Source: Deltaproteobacteria bacterium (GTDB taxonomy: Bacteria; Myxococcota_A; UBA796; UBA2385). From it: a stretch of DNA of 64,000 nt. The translations under genes and the position numbers were made by a program. The notes beneath the pieces are model-generated. The model was not told where the DNA came from. It worked only from the letters and a program-made list of their open reading frames with translations, and did no database searches. Numbering within the stretch: position 1 is the stretch's first letter; each line of letters starts with the position of its first letter. Location: assembly GCA_018401435.1 (NCBI GenBank), contig JAGYJW010000004.1:184153-248152 (forward strand), written 5' to 3'. Positions 38,158-47,161 of the stretch are shown piece by piece.

Positions 38158-39875
38158 TCAGTCTTCGTCGCGCCGGCGCCGCAGGGCGACCAGGGCCAAG
38201 GGCAGGGTGAGGAGCAGCAGGCGCCGCGCTGGACTGCCGCCGCTCGCGCACCGCCGCTGCAGCCGCCGGTGTCGTCGCAGCCGCCGGCCTCCGCGCCGTA
38301 GCTCACGGTGCCCAGCCAAGCATAGCCGCCCAGCCAGTCGCCCTGGTCTCCCGCGCCTTCCAGGGCGAGGTCGGTCAGGCCCAGGCCGGTAAAGGAGGGC
38401 AGCGCAAAGCTGAGATCACCCAGCAGGCCGCCCACGAGGCTGCCCAGCAGGGTGTCGAAGAGCCCAGCGAAGTTCTCCTGGATGGCCGCCTCGGTGCCGG
38501 GCTTGAACTCGTTGTCGGTGACGGTCGCGGTCAGGGCGTCGGTGCCCAGGTCCACCACGACTCCGAGGTTGCCTGTGGTGCCGTCAAACTCGAGGTCGGC
38601 GCCCGCCACCATGTCGATGTCGATGGCGACGATGCGGGACTCGCGGCCATCCAGGTCGGCGTAGAAGTCCAAGCCAAGCTGTTCGAGGTTCAGCCCGAGG
38701 TCGTTGTCCCCGTCGAAGACGAGGGTGGGCGGCACCGCCGGACGGGTCTGGATGACCATGGGCGACGGGCTGGGGAAGAGGTCGTCAAAGCTGCCGTCCG
38801 CCAGGCTGTTCAGCAACCCGGTGTCCAGGGCGAAGCCGACCAGCTCCTCGTCCACCTGGTAGCAGAGCAGGCCGCCCCGCCACAAGGAGTAGAGGGCCTG
38901 GTTGCCGAAGTCGTCGGAGAGGTTGAGGGCGGCGTGGTAGCCGGTGGGAATGCCCGCGGGCGCCGATCCCAGCACCGGGGGGTCGGTGGCCGTCTCCAGG
39001 GAGCTGCTGGGGTCGTATTCCTGGATGCAGGAGGCCACGGTGTCCGTGGACATCGACCCGTCCATATAGATGCGCACGCCGTTGGGGTCGATGGCGACAT
39101 CGGAGGGTGCGAGCTGCGCGGCCAGGAGGATCCCGTTGACGTCCAGCTCCTCATTGAGCTGGAGGGAGGAGAAGGTGTCCTCCAGCAGGGTCTCGATCTC
39201 CGGCGCGAAGTCACCCAGGAGGCCATCGATATAGGGCGCGGCCAGGCTGAGGATGAGGTCGTAGATGCTCAACCCGAACCAGTTCAACACGTCCTCGACG
39301 GTGCCGATGAAGCAGTTGTCGAGGTGGATATTGGCGCCCGTCAGCGTGTAGCTGAGGTCGAGATCGCCTACCGTGGCGTCCAGGGTGGGCTCGCCGGTGG
39401 TGGGGTCGGGGATGACCCGCAGGCCCAGCTCGGTGGTGACCGTGGCGTAGAAGGGATCGACATAGCCATCGCAGCTGGTGCCGATGCACTCGACCTCGCC
39501 ATGGAGGTAGAAGGGGTCCGACGGGCTGTTGACACCCACCAGGAGCGTGATCTCGAGATCCAGTCGCCCGGTGTTGGGCACGATGCTGGCGCTGGCAACC
39601 TCGAAGTCCACATAGACCCCGGAGACCTCATATTCATAGCCGCCCAGCAAGCACTGGGGGAAGCCGGTGCGGGCGCCATCGGAGATGGCGGGCACCGCGA
39701 TGTCGCCGGGCAGCAGGCCGGGGAGGATGTCCGTGACGACTTGGAGCCCTTCGGGCGTCAGGTCGATGGTGGCGGCATCCGGAATCGACGCGCCAGCCGG
39801 ATGGGCCGCCTCGGCAGCGCCGGAGAGGGTTCCCAAGGGCAGGGCCAACAGCAGGAGGGGGGACCAGGACCGCAC
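38158..39875 (-). CDS. Secreted protein with MYXO-CTERM-like tail (frame disrupted near its end)
   Basis: Starting at the GTG at 39875, the protein opens MRSWSPLLLLALPLGTLSGAAEA, a signal peptide. About 540 residues of beta-rich, Asp-rich sequence follow, with no recognised domain. Near 38245 the frame changes back by one base. The shifted frame gives GGSPARRLLLLTLPLALVAL followed by RRRRDED and a stop at 38158: Cys-rich stretch, hydrophobic helix, Arg cluster, which is the MYXO-CTERM sorting pattern. Without the shift the frame runs on into an implausible Cys/Pro-rich tail ending at 38040. The mature protein is probably anchored at the cell surface. Confidence 0.68.
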
Positions 39876-40017
39876 GCGCGCCTCACGCTTTTGGGGGCCA
39901 GAGGACCGGAGGACCGGAGAACGCGCCGCGGGCTGCGGCGGTCGCCAAGCCGACCCCGGTCTTCCGGAGATCTGGGCGCCACTGTACACGAGGCGGTGGC
40001 CTTCCGCCCGCCTGCTT

Positions 40018-40623
40018 TCACCGGTGAAGCGCATCGATGTGCAGAAAGCGCGCTCCGGCTGCCGCTGCAGCGAGGCCATCGGTCTCCCACCGGTCGCCCA
40101 CATGCAGCAGGGCGCCGGGCCTGTGGCCGAGCAGCGCCGCTGCGGCGAGCAGGCCATCGGGTGCCGGCTTCAATGCGCCCAGGGCGCGGCAGTCGATCAC
40201 CAGATCCACCCCTTGGCCGGCGGGCAGCGCCATGGCCTCCAACTTGTCCAGCGCGGGGTAGTCGCTGACGATGGCGATCGGCATCCCCCGGGCCCTTGCC
40301 TCGGCCATCAGCCGGGCGAGGCCGGAGGGTGGGGCGGCGTGGCGGTAGAGGGCGGCCCACCTGCGGTCGATATGCTCGCCCACCGACCGGTCCACCTCGG
40401 CCGCGGGGCGACCCAGCCGACGGGCCAGCTCGTCCACACAGGCCGCGCGGAGATCCGGTGCACGGCGCCCCCGCATCGCCTCCACCACCTTGGGCCAGGT
40501 GAGCACCACGCGCGGATCCTGGAGGAGGCTCGGCCACATGCGCAGCTTGAGTCCCCCGGTGTCCGCCAGGGTCCCATCCAGGTCGATCGTGAGGGCGGCG
40601 ACCCCCTTCAGGTGGTCCATCAT
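40018..40623 (-). CDS. HAD-superfamily hydrolase
   Basis: The 201-residue protein has HAD motif I TIDLDGTLADTGG, motif II IAIVSDYP, the Lys of motif III in ALKPAPDGLLAAAAL and motif IV LLHVGDRWETDG. It is a phosphatase-like enzyme of unknown substrate, similar in layout to phosphoglycolate phosphatase or GmhB-type proteins with an alpha-helical cap. The start could be either of two adjacent ATG codons (40623 or 40620). Confidence 0.85.
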   Translation of the reverse strand: MMDHLKGVAALTIDLDGTLADTGGLKLRMWPSLLQDPRVVLTWPKVVEAMRGRRAPDLRAACVDELARRLGRPAAEVDRSVGEHIDRRWAALYRHAAPPSGLARLMAEARARGMPIAIVSDYPALDKLEAMALPAGQGVDLVIDCRALGALKPAPDGLLAAAALLGHRPGALLHVGDRWETDGLAAAAAGARFLHIDALHR

Positions 40624-40758
40624 CGGCGGCTTGATCCGAGAGGGTTGACAGCGCAGACAGGCTTGCATAAATGTTCGGCGCTCGGGCGGACAGCGCGCCG
40701 CCCCCGTTGCACCCCTTCTCGTCTGGCGGCTTCGCCTCAGGGGGGGTTGATGAAATCA

Positions 40759-40831
40759 GGCCAGATAGCTCAGTCGGTAGAGCAGGGGATTGAAAATCCC
40801 CGTGTCGGCGGTTCGACTCCGTCTCTGGCCA
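40759..40831 (+). tRNA. tRNA-Phe (anticodon GAA)
   Basis: A full cloverleaf is visible: acceptor GGCCAGA paired with TCTGGCC, D-arm AGCTCAGTCGGTAGAGC, anticodon arm GGGGATTGAAAATCCCC with anticodon GAA, and T-arm GGCGGTTCGACTCCGTC. The discriminator is A. The terminal CCA is not encoded (ACCT follows). A translated frame runs through the gene and into the downstream small protein. Confidence 0.95.
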
Positions 40832-41163
40832 CCTTCTCTCTCGCTGCGGCCAGCCTCTTCGGAGTGCTGGCCGCTTCGGGTTGCGGGGGTGACGATTGCG
40901 AGCAGCTGTGCACCACCCTCACGCAGCGCTTCGCGGACTGCGTCGAGGATTGGCCCACGGACTGGGAAGAGCTGGATGCCCGCGGGCAGACCGCCTTCCG
41001 AAATGCCTGCCAGAACCGCTGGGCCGATGTCCGCGCTGGCCTCGAACCGCGTGAGCTGAACGACGCCTTGGACCAGTGCGACGAGAGCGCAGCCGCCTTG
41101 CAGCGCATGAGCCGCTCCAGCAGCACCTGCGACCAGCTCCGCGCCCTCTACCTGGTGGATTGA
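40825..41163 (+). CDS. Small Cys-containing probable lipoprotein, start unresolved
   Basis: The frame reads ATFSLAAASLFGVLAASGC and then GGDDCEQLCTTLTQRFADC, a hydrophobic stretch ending in a lipobox-like ASGC and a short helical domain with paired cysteines, ending LRALYLVD. No ATG, GTG or TTG allows a normal signal peptide: a GTG at 40864 gives only nine residues, a CTG at 40825 lies in the tRNA acceptor stem, and an ATG at 40750 would read through the whole tRNA. Either a rare start is used, or bases are missing here. The secreted Cys-containing part looks real. Its function is unknown. Confidence 0.5.
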   Translation: MATFSLAAASLFGVLAASGCGGDDCEQLCTTLTQRFADCVEDWPTDWEELDARGQTAFRNACQNRWADVRAGLEPRELNDALDQCDESAAALQRMSRSSSTCDQLRALYLVD

Positions 41164-41195
41164 GCGGTCGGTGCTCGCGCCCTCGCGCCGCGCCG

Positions 41196-42632
41196 TCAGC
41201 GGTAGCGAAGCTCTTCCAGCGCGATGCCCAGCTTGTTGATTCGGTAGTTCAGGTTCGAGCGGGACACCCCCAGGCGGCGGGCCGCCCGGGCCTGCACGCC
41301 GGCCTCCTGGCGCAGGGCCTCGATGATCAGCTGCCGCTCGTAGTCTTCCAAGGCCTGGGGCAGGCTCTCGGGCAGCACCTCACCCACGGGTGGTGTCCCG
41401 GGCGGGGCCGATGGCTGCCCAAGGCCGGCCTCGGGCAACTTCAGATCCGCGATGATGGCCCCTGGGCAGAGGATCACCGCACGCTCAATCACATGCTCGA
41501 GCTCGCGGACATTCCCGGGCCAATCGTGCGCCTGCAGGCGGCGGAGGGCCTCGGCGCTCAGGCCCTCGGCGGGTCGCCGATAGCGCAGCGCGTACTTCTC
41601 AATGAAATGCTGGGCCAGAAGCGGGATGTCATCGGCCCGCGCCTTGAGCGGGGGCACAGGGATGTGAAAGACGTTCAGGCGGTAGAACAGATCCTCCCGA
41701 AAGCGCCCTGCGCGCACCTCTTCGCGGAGATCGCGGTTGGTTGCCGCCACCACGCGCACATCCACCCGAGTGGTCTCCTGGCTGCCCACGCGCTGCAGCT
41801 CGCCGGACTCCAGCACCCGCAGCAGGCGGACCTGGGTGGACAGCGGGATCTCGCCGATCTCGTCGAGCAGCAGGGTGCCCCCCTCGGCCTGCTCGAACTT
41901 GCCCAGGTGTTGCCGGATCGCGCCGGTGAAGGCTCCCTTTTCGTGGCCAAAGAGCTCGCTCTCCAGCAGGCCCTCGGGCAAGGCAGCGCAGTTCACCGCC
42001 ACAAAGGGGCCCTGGGACCGCGGGCTGCGCGCGTGCAGGGCCCGGGACAGCAGCTCTTTTCCGGTGCCGGTCGGTCCGGTCAACAAGACCAGGGCGTCTG
42101 AACCGGCCACCGCGCGGATCAGGCGGTAGACCTCCTGGATGGCCGGCGTCGCTCCGATGATGTCGGCAAAGGCGCCCCGGTCGGCCAAGGCGGCACGCAG
42201 CTGGAGCACCTCGTCTTCGAGGGCCCGGGCCCGCCGGGCCCGCTCCAGCACCAGCAGCAGCTCGTCGCGGCTCACGGGCTTGATCACATAGTCGGCGGCC
42301 CCAGCACGCATGGCCTGTACCGCGTCTTCGACGGCACCATGGCCGGTCATCATCACCACCGGCAGATCGGGGTCGAGCTTGCGTGCGGCCTCCAACAGCG
42401 CCTGTCCGCCCATTCCCGGCATCTTGACATCGGTCAGCAACACCTCGAAGCGCGCCTCGGCCAGGCGCTCCAGCGCCTCCCGACCGTCCTCCGCCAGGGT
42501 GACCGCGTAGCCGGCCCGGCTGAGGTTCACCCGCAAGGCCGTGCGCACCGCGCGATCGTCGTCCACCACCAGCACGGCTGGGGCGTCCGGACTGCCAGGA
42601 GCAGGGGCTGTGCGCGGCGTCTCGGTGGACAA
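41196..42632 (-). CDS. NtrC-family sigma-54 response regulator
   Basis: A 478-residue protein with three domains: receiver (VLVVDDDRAVR, phospho-acceptor Asp68 in LLTDVKMPG, Lys118), a sigma-54 AAA+ domain (Walker A GPTGTGKE, the sigma-54 contact loop GAFTGA, Walker B GGTLLLDEIGEIP) and a FIS-type helix-turn-helix (ARAARRLGVSRSNLNYRINK). It activates sigma-54 promoters when phosphorylated. The start is the TTG at 42632, three bases after the sppA stop, so it may be co-transcribed with sppA. No histidine kinase is adjacent, so its partner is unknown. Confidence 0.93.
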   Translation of the reverse strand: MSTETPRTAPAPGSPDAPAVLVVDDDRAVRTALRVNLSRAGYAVTLAEDGREALERLAEARFEVLLTDVKMPGMGGQALLEAARKLDPDLPVVMMTGHGAVEDAVQAMRAGAADYVIKPVSRDELLLVLERARRARALEDEVLQLRAALADRGAFADIIGATPAIQEVYRLIRAVAGSDALVLLTGPTGTGKELLSRALHARSPRSQGPFVAVNCAALPEGLLESELFGHEKGAFTGAIRQHLGKFEQAEGGTLLLDEIGEIPLSTQVRLLRVLESGELQRVGSQETTRVDVRVVAATNRDLREEVRAGRFREDLFYRLNVFHIPVPPLKARADDIPLLAQHFIEKYALRYRRPAEGLSAEALRRLQAHDWPGNVRELEHVIERAVILCPGAIIADLKLPEAGLGQPSAPPGTPPVGEVLPESLPQALEDYERQLIIEALRQEAGVQARAARRLGVSRSNLNYRINKLGIALEELRYR

Positions 42633-42635
42633 GGC

Positions 42636-45122
42636 TCAGTCCACGGTGAGGGTATAGGGCAGCATCGCCCACACCCGGTCATCGGAGAGCTGCCGCCAGC
42701 TCAGCACCGCCTGCAGCTCGGGCGGCAGCAGGGCGGGCCGGGCCTCGGACCACCGCTTGGGTGCCAGGGCTTGAATGCTGCGGCGCACCACCTCGCCGGC
42801 GGGGCCCAGGCGGTCGCCATAGGCGACCAGCTCGACCTCTGCCCCCGGGGGGAGGTCGGCCAGCTCGCGGGCTTTGGCCAGGGCGTCGTGGAAGCCGCCC
42901 AGCTCATCCACCAGCCCGCGGTCCTTGGCTGCCATGCCGGACCAGACGCGACCCTGGGCGAGGGCTTCGACCCGCTCGGGGTCCATGGTGCGGCCCTTCT
43001 CGACCTTCTCCTTGAACTGGCGGTAGGTCTCGCCCACCATGCGGTCCAGGGCGGCCATCTCCTGGTCGTCCAGGGGCTTGGTGAGGCTCCACATCGCGGC
43101 CTTGCGGCCCCTGGAGTAGATCTCGGTCTCCACCCCGACGCGATCGAGGAAGTGCTCCAGGCTGAAGATGGGGCCCGCGTAGACGCCGATGCTGCCGGTG
43201 ATGGTGGAGGGGCTGGCAAAGATCGCGTCCGCGCCCGCCGCGACGTAGTAGCCGCCCGAGGCTGCGGTGCCGCCCATGCTGACCACCACGGGCTTGTCCT
43301 TGATCTTCAGCAGCTCCACGGCCCGCCAGATCTCGTCGGAGGCAAAGGAGCTGCCGCCGGGGCTGTCCACGCGCAGCACGACCGCCTTCACAGAGCCCGC
43401 GCGACCTGCCTGCACAATCTGGCGGGTGATGGACTCCGAACCGGCGGTGAAGCCCCCACCAAAGAGCCCTGGCGCGCCGCTCATGCCACTGACGATGGTG
43501 CCAGTGATGTTGATGATGGCGATCTCGCGGTGGGCCCGCCAGCCGCTGGATTCGTCTTCCAGGCCATAGTCTTCGGTGATCTGGTAGTCCGAGACAAAGA
43601 GGGCGTCGAAGTTGGCCTCCATCTCGTCGGGATAGGCGAGACCATCCACCAGGCCCAGATCCACCGCCTCCCGAGCGGTGTAGGGGCCGCCGTCCACGAG
43701 GTCCTGAATGCGGGCCTCATCCTTGCCGCGGCCTTGGGCGATGGCCGTCAGCCAGCGTCCCGACAGGTCGTCCAGCAGCGCGTCCATCTGCTCGCGGTTG
43801 GCCTCGGAGGAGCCGGTGCGCGTGAAGCTCTCGGGTGCGGATTTGTACTTGCCCCGTGAGGCCACCTGGGGCTCCACCCCCAGCAGGTCCAGGGTGCCCC
43901 GCAGGAACTGCAGCTCGGCGCTGAGGCCGATCAGCTCGAGATCCCCGGCGGGGTGCATATAGATGCGGTCTGCCGCGCTGGCCAGCATATACGCGCCATT
44001 GCTGGCGGTCTGGTTGAGGTAGGCGACGACGGGGATGCCCCGGTCCCTGGCCCGCCGGATCAACCCCGTCAGCTCCTCCATCTGCGCCATGCTGAAAGGC
44101 GCCCGGTCCAAATGCAGCACCAGGCCCCGGACGCTGCGGTCGTCCACCGCGCGGCTCAGGCGCTCCAGCAGGTGCAGATAGGTCTCGGTCTGGCGGGCGA
44201 AGAAGCCGACGGCCGGCACATAGGGGTAGTTCTCCGAGAGGTCGATCTCGACGACGCTCTTGCCGGCGCCAAAGAGGCGCTCGTCTCCTTCGGCAGAGCT
44301 GGCGTAGACCAGGCCGAAGGGGGCTGCCGCCTCGGCCGTGCCGCCGCCACTGCCAAAGGCGCCGACCCCGGCACGTCCAAAATACAGCTCCGCCCCCAGG
44401 CCCACCTCTCTCCGGCTGGTGCCCCAGGCCCGCACCACCAGGCCCTCCGTGGGCCGCAGGCGCAGGCTGCCCTGGAGCACCCCATCGCTCAAGGTGGCGT
44501 CCGTGATGGCGGGGAGCAGCAGATCCGCGCCCAGGTAGAGCCGCTCGCCGGCCGGGCGCAACACGATGCCGCCGCCATAGCGGGTCTCGACCCCGCGCCG
44601 GCTCTGGTTGGCGAAGAGGTTCTGGCCCACCGCCGCCAGGCCCAGGAAGCGCAGGGGTCGCCAGGTCGCGCCGATGTCCAGGCTGAGGAAATTGTTGCCG
44701 GGGCCCTGGGGAAGCTGCCAGCCCAGGTGGGTGCCCAGCGCCAGGGTGCGATCGAGCTTGAGGCTGAACCCCGACGAGACCGTCCACCAGTCGGACTGGG
44801 CGCCGCCGCTGGCGCCAGCGATTCCCAAAGCGAAGGGCCCGACGTGGCTGGCGCCGGCGAAAGCCGTGCGGCCATCGGCGTTCATGTCCTGGCCGATTCC
44901 CAAGTACCAGCTGCGATCCGGGTCCAGGGACAAGCTGCCCGGGTTGCGCCAGAGGGTGGTCGCGCCATCGTCGCCGGCCATGCTCACCGCGGGCAGATAG
45001 GGCCGCTCGACGGCATCCTGAGCGAGGGCGGACCCGGGTGCCATCAGGGTGAGGCCCAGGGCCGCCGCCCTGGCCCTCGCGGCCCCTTCGGTTCGGCGGA
45101 GGGCAGGGGATTCCGTGGGCAT
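42636..45122 (-). CDS. sppA: SppA signal peptide peptidase with an added N-terminal barrel-like domain
   Basis: The 828-residue protein has a signal peptide (LTLMAPGSALAQ). About 260 residues (36-300) follow of alternating, Gly/aromatic-rich strands such as WYLGIGQDMNADGRTAF and RLYLGADLLLPA, resembling outer-membrane or PorV-type barrels. Residues 310-828 are a tandem SppA unit with the Lys in GKYKSAPES (about 427) and the Ser in GGTAASGGYY (about 622), the dyad of the E. coli long SppA. E. coli SppA has 618 residues, so about 210-260 are extra. SppA degrades cleaved signal peptides in the inner membrane; the extra domain suggests a different location. Confidence 0.88.
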   Translation of the reverse strand: MPTESPALRRTEGAARARAAALGLTLMAPGSALAQDAVERPYLPAVSMAGDDGATTLWRNPGSLSLDPDRSWYLGIGQDMNADGRTAFAGASHVGPFALGIAGASGGAQSDWWTVSSGFSLKLDRTLALGTHLGWQLPQGPGNNFLSLDIGATWRPLRFLGLAAVGQNLFANQSRRGVETRYGGGIVLRPAGERLYLGADLLLPAITDATLSDGVLQGSLRLRPTEGLVVRAWGTSRREVGLGAELYFGRAGVGAFGSGGGTAEAAAPFGLVYASSAEGDERLFGAGKSVVEIDLSENYPYVPAVGFFARQTETYLHLLERLSRAVDDRSVRGLVLHLDRAPFSMAQMEELTGLIRRARDRGIPVVAYLNQTASNGAYMLASAADRIYMHPAGDLELIGLSAELQFLRGTLDLLGVEPQVASRGKYKSAPESFTRTGSSEANREQMDALLDDLSGRWLTAIAQGRGKDEARIQDLVDGGPYTAREAVDLGLVDGLAYPDEMEANFDALFVSDYQITEDYGLEDESSGWRAHREIAIINITGTIVSGMSGAPGLFGGGFTAGSESITRQIVQAGRAGSVKAVVLRVDSPGGSSFASDEIWRAVELLKIKDKPVVVSMGGTAASGGYYVAAGADAIFASPSTITGSIGVYAGPIFSLEHFLDRVGVETEIYSRGRKAAMWSLTKPLDDQEMAALDRMVGETYRQFKEKVEKGRTMDPERVEALAQGRVWSGMAAKDRGLVDELGGFHDALAKARELADLPPGAEVELVAYGDRLGPAGEVVRRSIQALAPKRWSEARPALLPPELQAVLSWRQLSDDRVWAMLPYTLTVD

Positions 45123-45253
45123 GGCTCGTGCTCCGGTCGGTTGCCCCAGGGGGCGGGCCTGGGCTCCTATCCGCCGCAGCCGCCGCTGGCGTGGCCTTCC
45201 GGGCCCCCGGGGCGCGCGGCAAGAAGCCGGATTAGTGGTATTGCTTCGTCAAT

Positions 45254-45287
45254 AGCCTACCCAATGTGCTTCCGCAGGAGGTAGGCT
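45254..45287. promoter_or_regulatory. Inverted repeat between sppA and the PBP4 gene
   Basis: AGCCTACC and GGTAGGCT are perfect complements separated by 18 bases, 67 bases before the PBP4 start in the 231-base divergent gap. The surrounding 45230-45260 section is AT-rich for this genome and likely contains promoter elements. It could be a regulator site or a leader hairpin. Confidence 0.35.
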
Positions 45288-45353
45288 GGATCTTGCGCCT
45301 GATCCGCGCCCCCGCCCCGCAACTCCTGCCTCGTTCTCCCCCGGCCCCTCCCC

Positions 45354-46880
45354 ATGACCCACCTGCTGCTCGTCGCCTGGCTCGTCGGCCCGGCTGTGCA
45401 CGCGGCTCCCGAGGCACCCGCTTCGCCGGTCGCGGCCCAGCTGGAAGCCGCCACCGGCTACCCGCTCTACCCGGCCCTCCAGAAGCTGCTCGAGGACCCC
45501 GTCTTCGTCGAATCCCAGGTGGCGCTGCAGATCGTCAATGTGCGCACAGGGGAAGAGGTCTTTGGCTGGAATCCCGACCTCGCCTTGCTACCGGCCAGCA
45601 CCACCAAGGTCATCACTGCCGCTGCCGCGCTGCGCAACCTCGGGCCGGCCTGGCGCTTCAGCACCGAGCTCCTGCGGGTGGGCGAGATCAACCCCGAAGG
45701 CGTGCTGGAGGGCGACCTCTACATCCGGGGCAATGGCGACCCCACCATGGTCATCGAAAAGGCCTGGAAGATGGTGCAGGACCTGCAGGTCGCTGGCATC
45801 GTCGAGGTCAACGGCGACCTCATCTTCGACGACAGCTGGTTTGCCGGCTCCCACCTCATTCCGGGGTGGGACAAGCCCGTGGATGTGGCAAATGGCCCGT
45901 CCTACTACGCGCCCATCGGCGCCTTGAATATGAACTTCAACACGGTGGATCTGGTGGTCGGGCCCGGCCCCCGCGTGGGCGAGCCCGCTCGGGTTCAATC
46001 GGGCACCGCCTCCAAGCTCATCACAATTGACAACCAGATCGAGACGGTCGAGGCAGGTCGGCGCCCCTGGATCCGGCTCGAGCGCGAGGTGGGCAAGGAC
46101 GGGGCATCCATCAGCTTCAAGCTCGAGGGGCGCATCGCGTCGAATGAGCCGGTCGAGCGCTACTACCGGGCTGTGGGCAAGCCCACCGCCTGGAGCATGA
46201 GCGTCTGGGAGTCCTTGCTCAAGAAGGAAGGCGTCAAGATCAACGGCAAGACCAGGGTGGACGAGGCCCCCGACAACGCGGTTGTGGTGGTCGAGCTCAA
46301 TTCCCAGCCCCTCTCCGAGGTGCTGAACCACACCCTGAAGTATTCCAGCAACCAGATGGCCGAGCTGGTGCTCCGGGCCGTGGGGGCGCAGGTCTTCGGC
46401 GACCCGGCCAGCGACGAGAAGGGCCTGAAGGTGCTCCAGGGCTATCTCAGCAGCCTGGGAATCCCCGCCGACGAATATGTGCTTCGCAATGGCTCCGGCC
46501 TCACCCGGGAGGGCCTGCTGCGTCCCAGCCACCTCAACGCGGTGCTCGTGGATCTCTACCACGATCCCTTGCTCTCACCGGAATTCCAGACGGCGCTGTC
46601 GGTGAGTGGAGTGGATGGCACGCTGCGTCGGCGTTTTGACGATGACGGCGAGGTCGCTCGGGTGCGGGGGAAGACCGGCAGCCTCAACGGCGTCTACTGC
46701 CTGACCTCCTATGTTCACGCCAGCGACGGCGAGACCTATGCCTTCACCTTTCTGGTCAATGACTTCAAGCGCAGCAGGCCGGTTCGCGCCTTGCAGGACG
46801 CGGTAGGATCCACATTGCTGTCGCTCGAAGGCCTAACGGTCGCGGGTGCTCCGTCCGAAGGGGGGCGAAGCGCGCAATGA
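45354..46880 (+). CDS. dacB: PBP4-type D-alanyl-D-alanine carboxypeptidase/endopeptidase
   Basis: The 508-residue periplasmic protein has an N-terminal signal (HLLLVAWLVGPAVHA) and the three penicillin-binding motifs of peptidase family S13: SxxK as Ser82-Thr-Thr-Lys85 in PASTTK, SxN in KYSSNQMAE, and KTG in VRGKTGSLNG. The large insert between SxxK and SxN is characteristic of PBP4/DacB. It trims or cleaves peptidoglycan cross-links. It lies directly before the envelope-machine cluster, which may need local wall remodelling, but a 281-base gap separates them. Confidence 0.92.
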   Translation: MTHLLLVAWLVGPAVHAAPEAPASPVAAQLEAATGYPLYPALQKLLEDPVFVESQVALQIVNVRTGEEVFGWNPDLALLPASTTKVITAAAALRNLGPAWRFSTELLRVGEINPEGVLEGDLYIRGNGDPTMVIEKAWKMVQDLQVAGIVEVNGDLIFDDSWFAGSHLIPGWDKPVDVANGPSYYAPIGALNMNFNTVDLVVGPGPRVGEPARVQSGTASKLITIDNQIETVEAGRRPWIRLEREVGKDGASISFKLEGRIASNEPVERYYRAVGKPTAWSMSVWESLLKKEGVKINGKTRVDEAPDNAVVVVELNSQPLSEVLNHTLKYSSNQMAELVLRAVGAQVFGDPASDEKGLKVLQGYLSSLGIPADEYVLRNGSGLTREGLLRPSHLNAVLVDLYHDPLLSPEFQTALSVSGVDGTLRRRFDDDGEVARVRGKTGSLNGVYCLTSYVHASDGETYAFTFLVNDFKRSRPVRALQDAVGSTLLSLEGLTVAGAPSEGGRSAQ

Positions 46881-47069
46881 AGGAGCCTTCCCATCGGCGT
46901 TGGACCCCCACTTCGGCACCCATCACAGCCGCTGCACCTCGCCCGACTGGCGGGGCCGCGGGCCGGCCGATTGATCGCGCGCCTGTCCCAATGCCCTCCG
47001 ATGGAATACCCTCCCCCGTCGAGCCCTCGCAGGATGACTGAAGCCCAACCCGCGCGCCCCCAGGCGGGA

Positions 47070-47085
47070 GCCTGCACATGCAGGC
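47070..47085. promoter_or_regulatory. 16-bp palindrome upstream of the envelope-machine cluster
   Basis: GCCTGCA and TGCAGGC are separated by two bases, followed by a run of seven C bases and CTCTTGG. It lies 76 bases before the first ATG of the cluster. It could be the operator of the cluster, or the end of the dacB transcript. No clear sigma-70 hexamers were identified nearby. Confidence 0.35.
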
Positions 47086-47161
47086 CCCCCCCTCTTGGCG
47101 CTCGCGGTCCGGGCGGGTCAAGAGAACGCAGATGTCGAACTTCTTATTGGAGCGAAAGCGG

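Noticed and set aside
39904..39930. Short direct repeat GGACCGGA upstream of the MYXO-CTERM protein gene
   Set aside because: Only two adjacent eight-base copies in a GC-rich gap; too short to support a regulatory site.
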